From positions 7,297,501-7,361,500 of the forward strand of contig CM007989.1 in assembly GCA_002189035.1 (NCBI GenBank): a stretch of DNA of 64,000 nucleotides, given 5' to 3'. Of this stretch, positions 20,896 to 33,063 are shown in pieces. Made by a program: the position numbers and the translations under genes. The notes beneath the pieces were generated by a model, which worked only from the letters and a program-made list of their open reading frames with translations, was not told the origin of the DNA and did not search any database. Within the stretch, counting starts at the first letter, position 1. Each line of letters opens with the position of its first letter. This DNA is from Utricularia gibba (taxonomy: Eukaryota > Streptophyta > Magnoliopsida > Lamiales > Lentibulariaceae).

Positions 20896-22992
20896 TTATT
20901 GAGTAGCTTGCGGTGCGTGTCGAGCCACGAAAGCTGCGACTAAAGGGTTCACTAGATGGGGGCTTCATCCTGAGGATTAGAATGCAGATTCATTGCAACT
21001 TAAAACTCAAGATCCTTAAAGGTGAAAACTTTATGCGTACCTGTGGGCAGTGACCAACGTTAGGTAGCACAACAAAATCTTCGACAGAGTCGAACTTTGC
21101 ATACTCCTTTCCGAGTTCGATTGGTTCCCACGGGTCTTTGTCACCCCAAGCCACCAGTACAGGGCACTAAAAGCAAAAAAAATAAAACATATCAGCTGCC
21201 TAGGCAAGATCATGCCAACTTAAAGCATAAAACTTATTGTTGGGGAATTTAGAGATTTTTTTTGGCACTTGAAAATTTTTGTTACACACATGGAGAAACA
21301 TGGAGTGAACACAATTTGTAAAGAGCACCTTGACTTGAGGTAATAATTCCTCCGGAAGAGGCCCTTCAGAGTAGCATATAAACTCAAGAAAAACATTTGC
21401 AGCACCAGGATCAAGTCCAGGGTCTAGAATTATCTTGACTAGTTCATCGGTGACCTGGGATGTGTCGTAGTAGCACTGGTGTACAACACATTTGTAAATC
21501 CATAAATAGAAGTAAGAACTTGAGAACCAGTAGGGAAAGCTTAAACAGCATGTTATGCTAGATGGACATGGGCATGTGGCTATTTACCTGACAAAGAATG
21601 CTTTTAACAGTTTCCGGTGTGGCAACAGCCGTAAAAAACCATTTCCCAACTGCTGTATTCCTGCAATGATGCATTACCAACCAACTGTTAATCAGCTTTC
21701 ATATGTGAGAAAACAATGCCGGCCAGCTCTTACCTTAAAATACTCTGGAATGACTTGATAAAAGGCCTGCCATACCAAGGCTGCTTCGTTATATGCAACA
21801 TTCGTAGGGATATATTTAGGAGAACTAATCCCTTGCAAATTTCACTTTTCATAACTGCAGCCTGTAACCCAACAAGTCCTACAAAGTAGCACTGATCACA
21901 TCTTCATCACAAATATTGATGAAGTTGATGAAGGCATTACCTCCTATGGAATTGCAGATAAAGAAGGCCTTATCCTTCACAATTTCCAAACAGAAGTCAT
22001 TGAGCTGGCTTGCCCATGTCTCAAATGTGTAGAATTCCTTAACTTCAAGCTCCCGTGGATTTGGCTTGTCAGAGAACCCATAACCAATAAGATCAATGGC
22101 ATAGACTCTGTGTGTCTGACCAAGAACTGGCAAATTCTTTCTCCAATGCTCACTGAATAAACCGAATTTTACAGATTGAAACACAGACATGAAAAAGATT
22201 CTATTCCTTGCAGTTTCATTATCAATGACGCAATTGGTGGCACGGCACGGAAATGAGAAACAAGGTAAGGCTGTAAGGCATCTGCTCTGATAGAGTAGAT
22301 ACCTATATAGACATAAGCACTATAGACCTGTTTGCTCCAAAACCATGAACCAAGACAAGGGCCGGCCCACTGGTTCCTGAATACTGGTAACGAATGGAAT
22401 AACCTCTCCATCTCCATATACTGCAACAAAACAAACACTTGGAATAAACATGGCCATCAAAAGATGAACTGCCACAGAAACATGCAACATGAGAAATGCA
22501 ACACAGAAAAGTTATGCACAGCATGTCGCACACTCTACCTAATTGAGTAAGAAAAAGGCCTGAATTTGGTCGTTTTCCTTGAAACAGCAGTTCATAAAAA
22601 CAAGAAGCGAAATGGGAAGATAATAGAAATCTCGCAGAGCAGTTGAATTAAATTGGCCACAAAAATATCCAAACGTGTCCAATGCAAGTCCATATATAAC
22701 AGTATTATTACCTAGTTCCAACTGTTTGTAGGCAAGCATTCCCATCATCGGCAGAGATGATATCCACCGACGCACACTTGAATACTGGCAAAACAGGGTG
22801 ATTACAGCAATCACCAAACTTTTTAATCCTGCAACCGCTGCCGGGATTAACAGAAGAAGAAGCCGGAATCCTGTGTATTTCCGGACCACTGTAACATAAA
22901 CTCGGAGTGAAGACTCTGGCGAACCAAGCAGCATTCGCCATAGCCATGATCTCCACCAGTCCCCGCTGGAGAAATCGGAACCACTCCCCCAT
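20896..22992 (-). CDS. CLD1: Alpha/beta hydrolase, chlorophyll dephytylase 1-like
   Basis: Eight exons (minus): 22712-22992, 22328-22420, 21941-22152, 21734-21878, 21588-21660, 21329-21475, 21041-21166 and from 20969. Homologous to Arabidopsis At5g38520, a thylakoid-associated enzyme that removes phytol from chlorophyll during turnover. The N-terminus is Ser/Ala/basic, consistent with a plastid transit peptide. Then WRWRGYSIRYQYSG, the oxyanion strand LVLVHGFGAN, the nucleophile elbow CNSIGG, the Asp region AWGDKDPWEPIEL and the His region NVGHCPQ. In the last exon a C appears to be missing from a C run (20958-20962 on plus, G5): the frame as given stops at 20954-20952 after DEAPI. With one more base it continues through a conserved VNPL...FVARH tail to a stop at 20898-20896 (383 aa). 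Without it the protein is 364 aa. Confidence 0.9.
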
Positions 22993-23786
22993 ACCACCGA
23001 GCCTTAAAATATCAAGTAAATAAAATTCACATAGAAAATATTAAATAATCAAACTAATTCTATGGGCAGCCCGCCTCCTAATAAAAATAGTAAATGATTT
23101 TAATTCTGGCAAGTTTATATATAAAATAAGGAATAAAATATTACCAACCAAACCCGTCGACGTCGGCACGGCATCTACCACATGCCTTACTGACATCCAT
23201 CCACGTGCTTGCTGTCATAAAAAGGAAAAATAATTCATAAACACGAAATAAAGATAATATTATTATTATTTCTTTTTACACCAAGTGCTTGTATTACGCA
23301 ATAAATCGAATTTAATGATTTTTAAAAAATTAACCAGCGCTCGCGCACCCAATTTTTGCACTTTTAGGGAGTGTTCTGGACCTTGTTTTTACTTTTGAAA
23401 AAAATAAAAAATAAAAAAAGAATTTTTTTGAATAAAGTAAAAACATAAATGACGTGTTCAACAATTATAAAAACAGAAATATTTTCAGAAATATGATGAA
23501 ATGAGAAGTAAAAATAGGTGTTTTTTTTATTTCTATTTCTACCTTATTTTTAATTATATTATATTTTATTTTTTCAAAATAAAAATATAAATATGAAACG
23601 TTTTGTATAAAACTATTTTTAATAAAAACATAAGTAAAAATAATTTCTAAAAATTTTTAATTGGTAAATTTTTACTCATCAGTTTTCACGGGGGACCGCC
23701 GGTGCAGCCACTCCGGCCCCCGAGGAGTGACTTATCGGTACGGTGGGTAGAGGATAAGATTTGCGTATCGATGGGCATTGGGCTCC
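22993..23786. other. Divergent promoter region
   Basis: Between the CLD1-like gene (-) and the Gly-rich protein gene (+). AT-rich 23.2-23.66 kb, then GC-richer near the TATA box. No further gene. Confidence 0.5.
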
Positions 23787-23794
23787 TATAAATA
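23787..23794 (+). promoter_or_regulatory. TATA box
   Basis: Perfect TATAAATA 44 bases before the ATG of the Gly-rich protein gene, implying a 5' UTR of only about 15-20 bases. Confidence 0.7.
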
Positions 23795-23837
23795 CCTCCC
23801 CTCCGGTGCATGAGAGCAACCAGAGCGGGGATAGGGC

Positions 23838-24259
23838 ATGGCGAGGAGGTTGATTCTGCTGGCTGCGGCATTCTTCTTCTTCTTCCTCACTGGGGCTCTC
23901 CTGGTCTCCGCCAGGGACCTCGCAAGCTCCAAGGATGCATGTAAGCCTTTCGATACCGTCTGCAGGTTAACCGGCGGTAAGAGTCTCACTCACGGTCTTT
24001 TTTGTCTCTGTCTGTCTGCGCAGCCAAGCTCCCGGAGGAGGAGGTGAAGCTGAACGACCAAGGCGGGGAGGCGGTGGAGCCCGACCAATGGGGTGGCGGC
24101 GGGCCTGGGTATGGGTATGGACGTGGGCCTGGGTATGGGTATGGTCCGGGGTACGGACGTGGGCCGGGGTATGGACGTGGGCCTGGGTATGGATACGGGC
24201 CGGGGTACGGGCGCGGGTGCCGCCGGTGCTGTGGTCGGTATAGGTGCGGGTGCTGTTGA
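23838..24259 (+). CDS. Small secreted Gly/Tyr-rich protein with Cys-rich tail
   Basis: Exons 23838-23940 and 24024-24259, phase 1, 112 aa. Residues 1-26 are a signal peptide (a run of hydrophobics including FFFFF, ending VSARD). An acidic segment (KLPEEEVKLND) leads into repeats of PGYGYG and PGYGRG over roughly residues 57-97. The protein ends in GCRRCCGRYRCGCC, six cysteines within 14 residues. This is the architecture of cell-wall glycine-rich proteins with a C-terminal Cys-rich motif, often defence- or development-regulated. No enzymatic role expected. The repeat DNA is GC-rich and produces long but meaningless open frames on the other strand. Confidence 0.85.
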
Positions 24260-24942
24260 ACCGCGGCGCGTGTTCTCCAACTTCGTTCAATAAAATCGCC
24301 GTCGTGGTGTGTAGTGTGTGAAAAACTACGGTTGAATTGCAGTTCAATCGTTTTGGATTGTGAATCAGAAATGAATTAAATTCCAGACGTCCTATTGCTT
24401 TTAAAATTGATTTTAACAGAATTGAAAATTTGATAAAATGAAAATATACTAAGATATGATATTATTTTTTAACGACATGATAAATAATTAATTATACTTA
24501 TTTTGATAATTTATCTATAAATTAATTTATTAAATAGCAATTACTATAAATTGAGAGGGGAGGGGACGGTGCCGTTTTGATGACACGCGTTCTAGGAATA
24601 AAATATCTGTAGCCTTGGAGATGACGTCCTCCGGAACGTGGTTAAGGTTAATGATGGTGTTGGATGCATTTGCGGAAGGGCTGGTAAAGGGGAGCTCTGA
24701 CGTTAGGGCCGCGGCCAAATGGAGTCCACGTAGGCCAATCGCAGATGGAAATGGCGGTCTCGTTCTCCGCTACTTGAGGGCCTCTTGTTTGTATTTCGGT
24801 ATTATGTATCTTTTTTTATTTTTGTGGAGTGGCTGTTCGCTTGTAGACGGAGTTGAATGTCGGAGATTCCTTTCATCTCCTGATGAGGAGGCTGCTGCTG
24901 CTATTGGGTTTTGAATGATTCCTTGTTAGTGTTGGGTAGGGG
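24260..24942. other. Intergenic, probable 3' UTR and helicase 5' leader
   Basis: 3' UTR of the Gly-rich gene, an AT-rich stretch at 24.4-24.55 kb, then GC-richer sequence likely to be promoter and leader of the helicase gene. An open frame at 24615-24914 has no recognisable content. Confidence 0.5.
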
Positions 24943-27900
24943 ATGGGATCTTCTTGCTTTTTGTGCGGTGGCGTTTCTCCTTCATTGTTAAAGCCGCCGG
25001 GCGTCCGCTGCCGGCCTATTTACTCTTTTCCTATCTGCCGCCGCCAAAATGTGCGGTATGTGGGTTCGCGCTTCTCCGGTGGTGGTTATTACGTTTGCGC
25101 AGGTGGTGGAAACCTGGGTAGTGGGGGTGCTGTTACTAGGAGACGAATCCGGAGGAACAGAGCGGGTACTGATGTGATCCGCACTGCGGAGAAGAAGTTT
25201 GCATTACCGGAAGAAGATGGAAAGTTGAAGCTCGGGGTGATTGATCGCGAAAACGGGCCGTTGTTGAGTTTGCGGGCGTTGCCTCAGAACGGCAATCCGT
25301 TGGGGCGAAGGGATTTGGGGAAGGCGGTGGTGAAATGGCTTTCTCAGGGGATGAAAGCGATGGCTATGGATTTCGTGAGGGCCGAGACGCAGGGTGATTT
25401 TGCTGAACTGAAGCAGCGTATGGGTCCGGGCTTGACGTTCGTTATTGAAGCTCAGCCGTACTTGAATTCGATTCCTATGCCTCTGGGTCTTGAAGCCATT
25501 TGCCTGAAGACATGTACCCATTATCCTACGCTCTTTGACCATTTCCAGAGAGAGCTTAGGGATGTGCTCCAGGATCTCCAGCTCAACACTCTGGTTCCTA
25601 ACTGGCGTGAAACGGATTCATGGAAGTTGCTTAAGGAGCTCGCTTGTTCAGGTTTTTGTGCGGTTTGTTAGTTTTTTGCCTTCGGTTGCTTTGATTGAAA
25701 TCGTATCCACTTAATTCATCTGCAGCTCAGCATAGAGCGATTGCAAGGAAACCCTCCTTGCCCAAGTCTGCACAGGGGGTGTTGGGATTGGATCTTGATA
25801 AGGTCAAAGGTATTCAGTGCAGAATTGATGAGTTTACCAGGCGCATGTCTGATGTACTTCGCATGGAAAGGGATTCTGAATTGGAGTTTACCCAGGAGGA
25901 GCTGAATGCAGTCCCAACACCTGATGAGCATTCGGATTCTTCGAAGCCGACTGAGTTTTTGGTCAGTCATGGTCAGGCTGAGCAAGAACTTTGTGATACC
26001 ATATGCAATTTGAATGCCATCAGCTCATCTACAGGTTTATCCATTATATGGCTTGCTCTCTAGCAAATCCAGTCAAATGGATTTACTGGCTTCTGTTTCT
26101 TGGATGAATTATCTGCTTGATGCGTAAGGCTTGAATCTTTTTCCTGCAGGATTGGGTGGAATGAATTTGGTTTTGTTTAGAGTTGAAGGAAATCATAGAT
26201 TACCACCCACCAATCTTTCTCCAGGAGACATGGTTTGTGTAAGAATTTGTGATAGTAGGGGCGCTGGTGCAATATCCTGCATGCAGGGTTTTGTAGATAA
26301 TCTTGGGGATGATGGATGTAGCATCAGTATTGCCCTTGAGTCTCGTCCTGGTGATCCTACATTTTCAAAACTTTTTGGAAAGAACATCCGCATCGATCGG
26401 ATACAAGGACTGGCTGATGCATTGACATACGAGGTATTAAACGTCCCCATGCCTACCTTTCATTGACAAGTAGAAAGTTACTCCTTTTTTATTACTACTT
26501 GCAGCGCAATTGTGAAGCTTTGATGATGCTTCAGAAGAAAGGTTTGCAGAAAAAGAATCCTTCAATAACTGTTGTGGCTACAATATTCGGCGATAAGGAA
26601 GATGTTGGGTGGTTGAAAGAGAATAATGTGATTGATTGGAGCGAAGAAGAGTCAGATGAGTTGCTAGAGGCAGAATCTTTTGACCCTTCTCAACGCAGAG
26701 CTATTCAACTAGGTCTAAACAAGAAACGTCCGGTGATGGTAATTCAAGGTCCTCCCGGAACTGGAAAGACAGGTGTGCTGAAGAAACTGATCACACTTGC
26801 TGTGAACCGGGGAGAAAGGGTCCTTGTTACCGCACCGACTAATGCAGCTGTGGACAACATGGTTGAGAAACTGTCAGAGATTGGTAGTAATATCGTGCGG
26901 GTTGGAAATCCAGCAAGGGTTTCAACCTCTGTTTCTTCATATTCATTGGTTGAAATTGTGAACAATAAGCTTGCAGACTTCAGATCAGAGTTTGAAAGGA
27001 AGAAATCTGATTTAAGGAAGGACTTACGTTACTGCTTAAAAGATGATTCTTTAGCTGCAGGCATACGCCAACTCCTAAAACAGTTGGGAAAGTCCATGAA
27101 GAAGAAGGAAAGGGAAACAGTGAAGGAAGTTCTTTCAAGTGCAAAAGTCGTGCTGGCTACTAATATTGGGGCCGCTGACCCTATGATCAGATGGCTCGAT
27201 GCATTTGACCTAGTGATCATAGATGAAGCAGGCCAAGCAATAGAACCTTCTTGTTGGATCCCTATTCTTCTTGGCAAACGTTGCATAATTGCGGGAGATC
27301 AGTGCCAACTTGCTCCCGTGATCTTGTCGAGAAAAGCTTTAGAAGCTGGTTTAGGAGTATCTTTGTTAGAAAGAGCGTCAACGTTGCATGATGGGATTCT
27401 GGCCACAAAGCTAACGACCCAATATAGGATGAATGATGCAATAGCCGGTTGGGCTTCAAAGGAAATGTATGGTGGACTATTGAGTTCCTCTCCATCAGTT
27501 GCTTCACACATCCTTTCAGATTCACCCTTTGTCAAGGTACTTCGACCTTTGACTATTACTGAAGTTAACAACTGAAACCTTGTTTTTCTGCTTCTTATGT
27601 TGTTGGGTGATTGTGAAGGTGGTTTTGTAGTCATTCTTGTGTTTTCAGTCCTTGAGTTGAATGTTGCTTTCCTTGTAACTGATGAAAAATGCTGAACTTT
27701 TTTTTTTCCTATTGCAGCCAACATGGATAACACAATGCCCACTGCTGCTGCTGGACACCAGAATGCCTTACGGAAGTTTGTCTGTTGGCTGTGAAGAACA
27801 ATTAGATCCTGCAGGCACTGGCTCTTTTTTCAATGAAGGGGAAGCAGAAATTGTTGCCCAGCATGTTTTCGACCTTATTTATGCCGGTATTGCTTTCTTG

Positions 27901-28566
27901 TGATAACCAAACTTCTGCAAAAGCAATCAGTCACTTGCTATGAGTCGTCTTGAAGGATCAAAGTTTAGATACATTTAACTTGAGAGTCTGCTGAAGCCTT
28001 GAAGTTAATTGTTCCTCACCATATGCAGGTGTTAACCCAACAAGCATAGTTGTCCAATCTCCTTACTTTGCGCAAGTGCAGCTGCTGAGGGAGAGGCTGG
28101 ACGAGTTCCCCTTCTCAAATGGCGTTGAGATAGCAACTATTGATAGTTTCCAAGGGCGTGAAGCGGATGCTGTGATCATATCAATGGTTAGCTTCAAATA
28201 TTATATTACCCCTTGTAACAGTAGGAATTGTAGCCATGAAGTAGTGCAGTATGCAAGCATAGTTCACAGCAAAGACCATGAGTTGTTTCTGTTCACCATA
28301 GTTTGCGTTCTCTGTTGTTTCAGGTGCGCTCCAATAACTTGGGAGCAGTGGGGTTTCTAGGAGACAGCAGACGGATGAACGTCGCCATAACAAGAGCGCG
28401 AAAACACGTAGCCATTGTCTGTGATAGCTCAACCATATGCCACAACACTTTCCTAGCAAGGCTGTTGAGGCACATCCGATACTTCGGCCGGGTGAAGCAT
28501 GCGGAGCCTGGCGAATCCGGTGGACCGGGGATCAGCACCAATCCGATATTACCCTCTATTGGTTAA
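24943..28566 (+). CDS. Superfamily 1 helicase, SMUBP2/UPF1-like (At5g35970 type)
   Basis: Seven exons: 24943-25651, 25726-26034, 26150-26433, 26505-27536, 27718-27886, 28029-28186 and 28324-28566; 967 aa. ATP-dependent nucleic-acid helicase of the UPF1/IGHMBP2 group. The N-terminus is rich in Ser, Arg and Cys and low in acid, consistent with plastid targeting. Motifs: I (Walker A) GPPGTGKT at about residue 516, Ia VTAPTNAAVDNMVEKL, II VIIDEAGQA at about 672, III GDQCQLAPV, IV TTQYRMNDAIA, V TIDSFQGREADAVIISM, VI NVAITRARKH. Exon phases all agree and no frame break was found. Substrate and exact role are unknown to me; orthologues are annotated as DNA-binding SMUBP-2-like. Confidence 0.95.
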
Positions 28567-28986
28567 GGCGTTCCACACCACACAACTCGAGTTCCAGCTA
28601 TAACTCCTCCCTTTCATCAGCATCCTTTGTGATGCATGGAGTTTCTGCAATGTGGCTTCCATGGAAGAAGAAGAAGAAAAGCTTGACTATTTATTTGCAG
28701 GCTGTGCACTGGCTGGCGCCTGGACAACAGCAGCAGGGCGATTCTTAAGACCAAGAAATGCACTTTATACAGTAAAGACAATTTCCTGTTCTGTAGTTTC
28801 ACTTTGGGCCTATTAGTTTATTGTGGCTCAGTGAAGTAAATGGGAATCATATCATCTGAAATTGGGCCTTTTAGTTTCTTGTCTTGGAAGCTGAGCCTAT
28901 AAACACAAACGGATCAAAACGTGTGCCCAGCTCCCCTGCACCTTGGCGCGACGGCATGAAAAGCTTCGAATCTGGAGACTGGAGCA
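28567..28986. other. Helicase 3' UTR and short promoter
   Basis: 420 bases between two co-directional genes. No additional gene recognised. Confidence 0.5.
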
Positions 28987-30814
28987 ATGTGGAAGATGAT
29001 TTGCGGTTTGGTTTTGTGCTATATAGCGAAGTTGATCTTCGACGCACCCGATATCGATATTGATTTGGATTCTTCCCAGTATGACGTCTTATTCGCCGTT
29101 GCCAAGAGGTAGTTCGAACGCATCATCTTTAGCTAAGTTGGTTTCGATCGTTCACTTTCGCAGGTTCTTTTATGCGGATATCTCGGCGCTTGTTTATCTC
29201 TAGGGTTTGATGTTCGCAGGTTGGAGAAGCTTTACTTGGGGTGCAAGGTATTCGTGGGTCTCCAGATCCCTGACCCTGATTCGGGTTCTCGTCAGAGTGT
29301 CGATATTGTTCTCGTAACTGATCGGTGACTATATCTTCTTATTCCTTCATTTTTGCTTTACCTGCGGGATGGAACATGTTTCAAGTTTTCTTTTTATGCA
29401 GGGAAGTGTCATTGATATCCGTACAAAATGTGTCAGGAATAGTGTTCGCGAACAAGGAGGGATGTTGGGTTTCTTCGGATCCTAACAGCGAGACAACCAG
29501 GATTCTTTCGGACCCTGTAAGCTCTGTCAAGTGATCGATTTGTTTTTTTTTTTTTTTCACCGTACTGAAATTTTCCCTTCTGATCCTTGAGTGGTGATAT
29601 GCTTTTGAGATTCTCCATTGGCACTTTTCAGATAATCGTTCTTGAATGACTGCCTACTTTTTTCTGTAGTAGCATGCCATCAGAGGTTTGTTTCTGATAT
29701 CAGGTGGCTGAAACCAAAAGATTGGTTCTTATCCTTGAAGAGTATCTTGAGCGTAGGGGTGTTATTCTTCCAGATGGATACTTGTCATTTAAAATAATTT
29801 GTCCAAACCCAAATTTCAGGTTACCCTTTGTTTCTTTTTTTCCTTCTCCTAGTCGCATATTTCGAAACAGAATATGAACTTGCTCAGTTCTGTTTCTAAG
29901 GATAGCATTTGACTCTCCAGAAAAAAAGGATCATGATGCAATAGAATCATGGCTCTATTTTGCTTTGTTTTGCAGTGATCTTCCCTCTAGACCTTTTCCT
30001 CCTGGTGTAATCACATACAATCAGTGGGCGCAACTAAAGCCTGTCCGACCTAACTCATACTCTGGGTGGTTCACAGAAACGGTTTTACGTGGAAAGAATA
30101 AAATGCAAGAGCCATTTTTAGAGAAGCTTTGCTCAGTTCTTTGCACTGCCCCAATTTGGGATAGGTCAGTTGCATTTTCAACTCAATTCTTATTCATCTG
30201 CGATGAGATCAGTTCACCTATACGCGTGACTGAAGCTAATATGAAATTCATGATGCTCCATCATTTCCAAATCCTGCATGTTCATTACAGTGAAGTCCTT
30301 GTTTATGAATCACCACAATTCCTCGGGTACCAACCCCTCTTTCCTATCCTTTGAAAACAATCTATTCTTGGTCCAGGTTGGGATTCCAAGGAGACAAACA
30401 TATCCTTGGAGAGTTCCTCGGGTTCAGAGGCAAACAAGAAGACCTTCAGCTGTTGGCAAAGATAAAGAGATCGAAAGTTGGCCATGTCAGAGTTCAGAAG
30501 ACCAGTATTTTCAATATCGGTAACCACACTGCCCCTTCTTAAATGCCCACTTTGCTCAATACAAAACTGGTGCTTGTAAACAACAGGGGTGCCGGTTACT
30601 TGATGTTTTCTGTTCTCTTTTTGCAGTCCATTCTAAGCTCCATGTTTTATACACTCCCCGAGATTATCGACACCAAGGAGCTTCCTCCTCACCTTCGGAG
30701 TTTGAGCAGGTTACCGTGAGTTCAAGCACAGAGGTAGTTTTCCAACCCAGAAGCTCTCCGCGGCAAAAGAAGTGCAAGCTTTCATCTCTAGTGTACATGT
30801 CACTGAGTGTCTAA
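28987..30814 (+). CDS. NERD domain protein
   Basis: Seven exons: 28987-29108, 29220-29324, 29402-29516, 29704-29819, 29976-30164, 30377-30519 and 30627-30814; phases agree; 325 aa. Contains a nuclease-related (NERD) domain: YDVLFAVAKRLEKLYLGCKV, then the hydrophobic and acidic strand SVDIVLVTDREVSLISVQNV. The C-terminal half includes FLGFRGKQEDLQLLAKIKRS, as in plant NERD-domain proteins, and a Ser-rich tail with basic RQKKCK. A hydrophobic segment near residues 5-15 could be a signal anchor. NERD domains are related to restriction-like nuclease folds; a nuclease activity here is inference. Confidence 0.8.
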
Positions 30815-31107
30815 GTTTCTGCAAGTGCGTGTTTGGTCATCTTTAGGTCAACATTACTATTTTTATTAAAAAATTGTTAATTAAAGTATTTTAGGCGCAA
30901 ATCTTTTTGGAAGATATTTAAAAATAGAAAAGTTTTTGGGTAAATCAACGCGGTTAAGTGACTATTATTATATATTAGTTTTAACGCGTGTCGCCAGGTG
31001 ACTCGACAACAAAAAGGCTTTGCCTTCTCACCGCCTCCTCCACTGCGTCCAGGTACTTGATATCGCCTTCTTTCTCCATCGACGATTTCACACTTCTTTA
31101 GCCGCCG

Positions 31108-32640
31108 ATGGAAACCGGCGGAGGTGGTCTGGGAGTCGGGGTCGTTTCTACGGGGACCGCCTCGTCGTTGTCGTGGGCGCCTTTTCTTGGTAAGACTTAC
31201 GACATGGTAGATGATCCGGCGACCGATGGCGTGGTATCATGGAGCAAGGGTAACGATAGCTTCGTCGTCTGGAGCGTTCCTGAGTTTTCGAGGGATCTTC
31301 TGCCTAAATATTTCAAGCATAGCAATTTTTCCAGCTTCGTTCGCCAGTTGAACACTTACGTTAGTTTCTAAACTCGTTTACTTGTCGAGTTTTATCTCCG
31401 CAATGCTTTAGCTTTTCTCGATCGTCTGTTGCTTTTGTTCTGAAATTCAAGAATGTTTTTCGATTGCATTTGGTGTGATGTGATTATTTTTCTCTTTGAT
31501 GGGAATATCGAGTCCCTAGTGATTTTGTTATTTCATTTTGTCAATCAGGGGTTTAGGAAAATTGATCCTGATAGGCAGGAGTTTGCAAATGAATGGTTTA
31601 TTAGGGGTCAGAAGCATTTGCTCAAGAGCATTTACAGGCGCAAAGCCTCCCAAGTTCAGAATCCATCTGTTTCATTAGGCATTGAAGATGGAACATTTGG
31701 GATGGATGAAGAGGTTGAAATGTTGAAGAAAGACAAGAACATACTGATGCAAGAGCTTATCAGGTTGAGGCAGCAGCAGCAATCAACAGACAACCAACTG
31801 CAGAATGTTGGTCAGCGTGTTCATCTGATGGAGAACCGCCAAAAACACATGATGTCGTTTCTGTCAAAAGCTATGCAGAAACCTGGCTTCGTAGCACAGT
31901 TGATGCAACAGCAGAATGACACGAACCTACATATTTCTGGCGGAAATAAGAAAAGGAGAATTCCTAGCCAGAATGAAGAAATTCTATCTAAGAATTTGAG
32001 TGTTGCATCACTTGATGGACAGATTGTGAAATACAAGCCGCTCATGAATGAAGCTGCAATGGCAATGTCAACTCAGATCCTGAATATGAGTTCATCTAGT
32101 CGACTTGAGTCAAAATATATCAACGCTAATGGTTTCTTGATTGGTAATGGATCCCCTCATAGTGTGTCAGATGCTGGCAGCTCTTCTGATAGAATGTCCT
32201 TAGTGGCTCTTTCAGAGGTTAATTCAAACTCTCTTCGAACAGAACCCTGTTCTTCTACAGGATTTTTGAATCAAGAGCTGGTCGGCATGCTCTTTCCCGA
32301 AACAAAGGCACAGGATTCTACTCATGTACGAGCCGTCAACTTACAGAAGAACATTGAGGGAGTGGAGGCTGCATATTTAGAGCACGGGAACATAGTTGAT
32401 GGTTTTGTTGATGCCCCTGTTCCCGTTGCATCAGGTGATTTGCTGGTGGATGCAATGATTGATGATGTTCCTACACTACCGGGCATACATGATGTATTCT
32501 GGGAACAGTTTCTTCCAGGCAATGTGCAGCCGGATGAGCAAGACATGGAGCATCAAGAACTTGAATGGGGAAAACTGAAAAGCTTAAATACTCTTGCTGA
32601 ACAGATGAGGCTTCTTGCATCAGTCTCCAACAGTGGCTGA
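31108..32640 (+). CDS. HSFA1: Heat stress transcription factor, class A1-like
   Basis: Exons 31108-31359 and 31549-32640, phase 0, 447 aa. The intron splits the DNA-binding domain at the position typical of plant HSFs. Domain order: HSF DNA-binding domain, residues about 22-115 ([20 protein letters not shown], then [20 protein letters not shown]); HR-A/B coiled coil with the class A insertion, about 130-205 ([29 protein letters not shown]); NLS NKKRRIP at about 216; AHA activator motif DVFWEQFL at about 399; C-terminal export signal [11 protein letters not shown]. In tomato and Arabidopsis A1 members are master activators of the heat response. The subgroup call rests on motif resemblance. It is a co-directional neighbour of the NERD gene. 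Confidence 0.9.
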
Positions 32641-33063
32641 GAGATACTAAATGGATCATTAACTAGCCTCAGATGAGAAGTTGAGCTTCCTCTGTTCTAC
32701 ATATTATCTAGCATCGTCCCTTCATGACAGAACATTCAACTTAGCTTCCCAGTTACTTTTCAATTCTGGAATGTCCCCGTGTTAATATTTTTGTTGGTGA
32801 CTGTTTCTTCAGATCTGATTTTAGCGTGTTTGATGCATGAAACATAACTAGCTACATTGCGATGCAGTCCTTCAGTATCTTTTGGGAGTTGGAACTCCCC
32901 CATTGATTTTGTCTCCCTAAATTCATACTTTGTTTACATATGGATGTATGACTGAATGATTCGAAGTTAATTATACATGAGCTCCTTGCATTCTCATGTC
33001 TGGTGCAGGATTTGCTTCGTTGCTAGCGTTCTCCTCCTGGCTCCTCCTTCATTCTCTAAGTAC
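32641..33063. other. HSF 3' region
   Basis: 3' UTR of the HSF gene and short spacer; nothing else recognised. Confidence 0.5.

Noticed and set aside
23967-24347. Minus-strand frame rich in His/Thr/Ala-Arg opposite the Gly-rich repeats
   Set aside because: Produced by the repetitive GC-rich coding strand; no start context, no family.
25204-25542. Minus-strand frame of 112 codons inside the helicase first exon
   Set aside because: Overlaps a clearly conserved plus-strand exon; no recognisable content.
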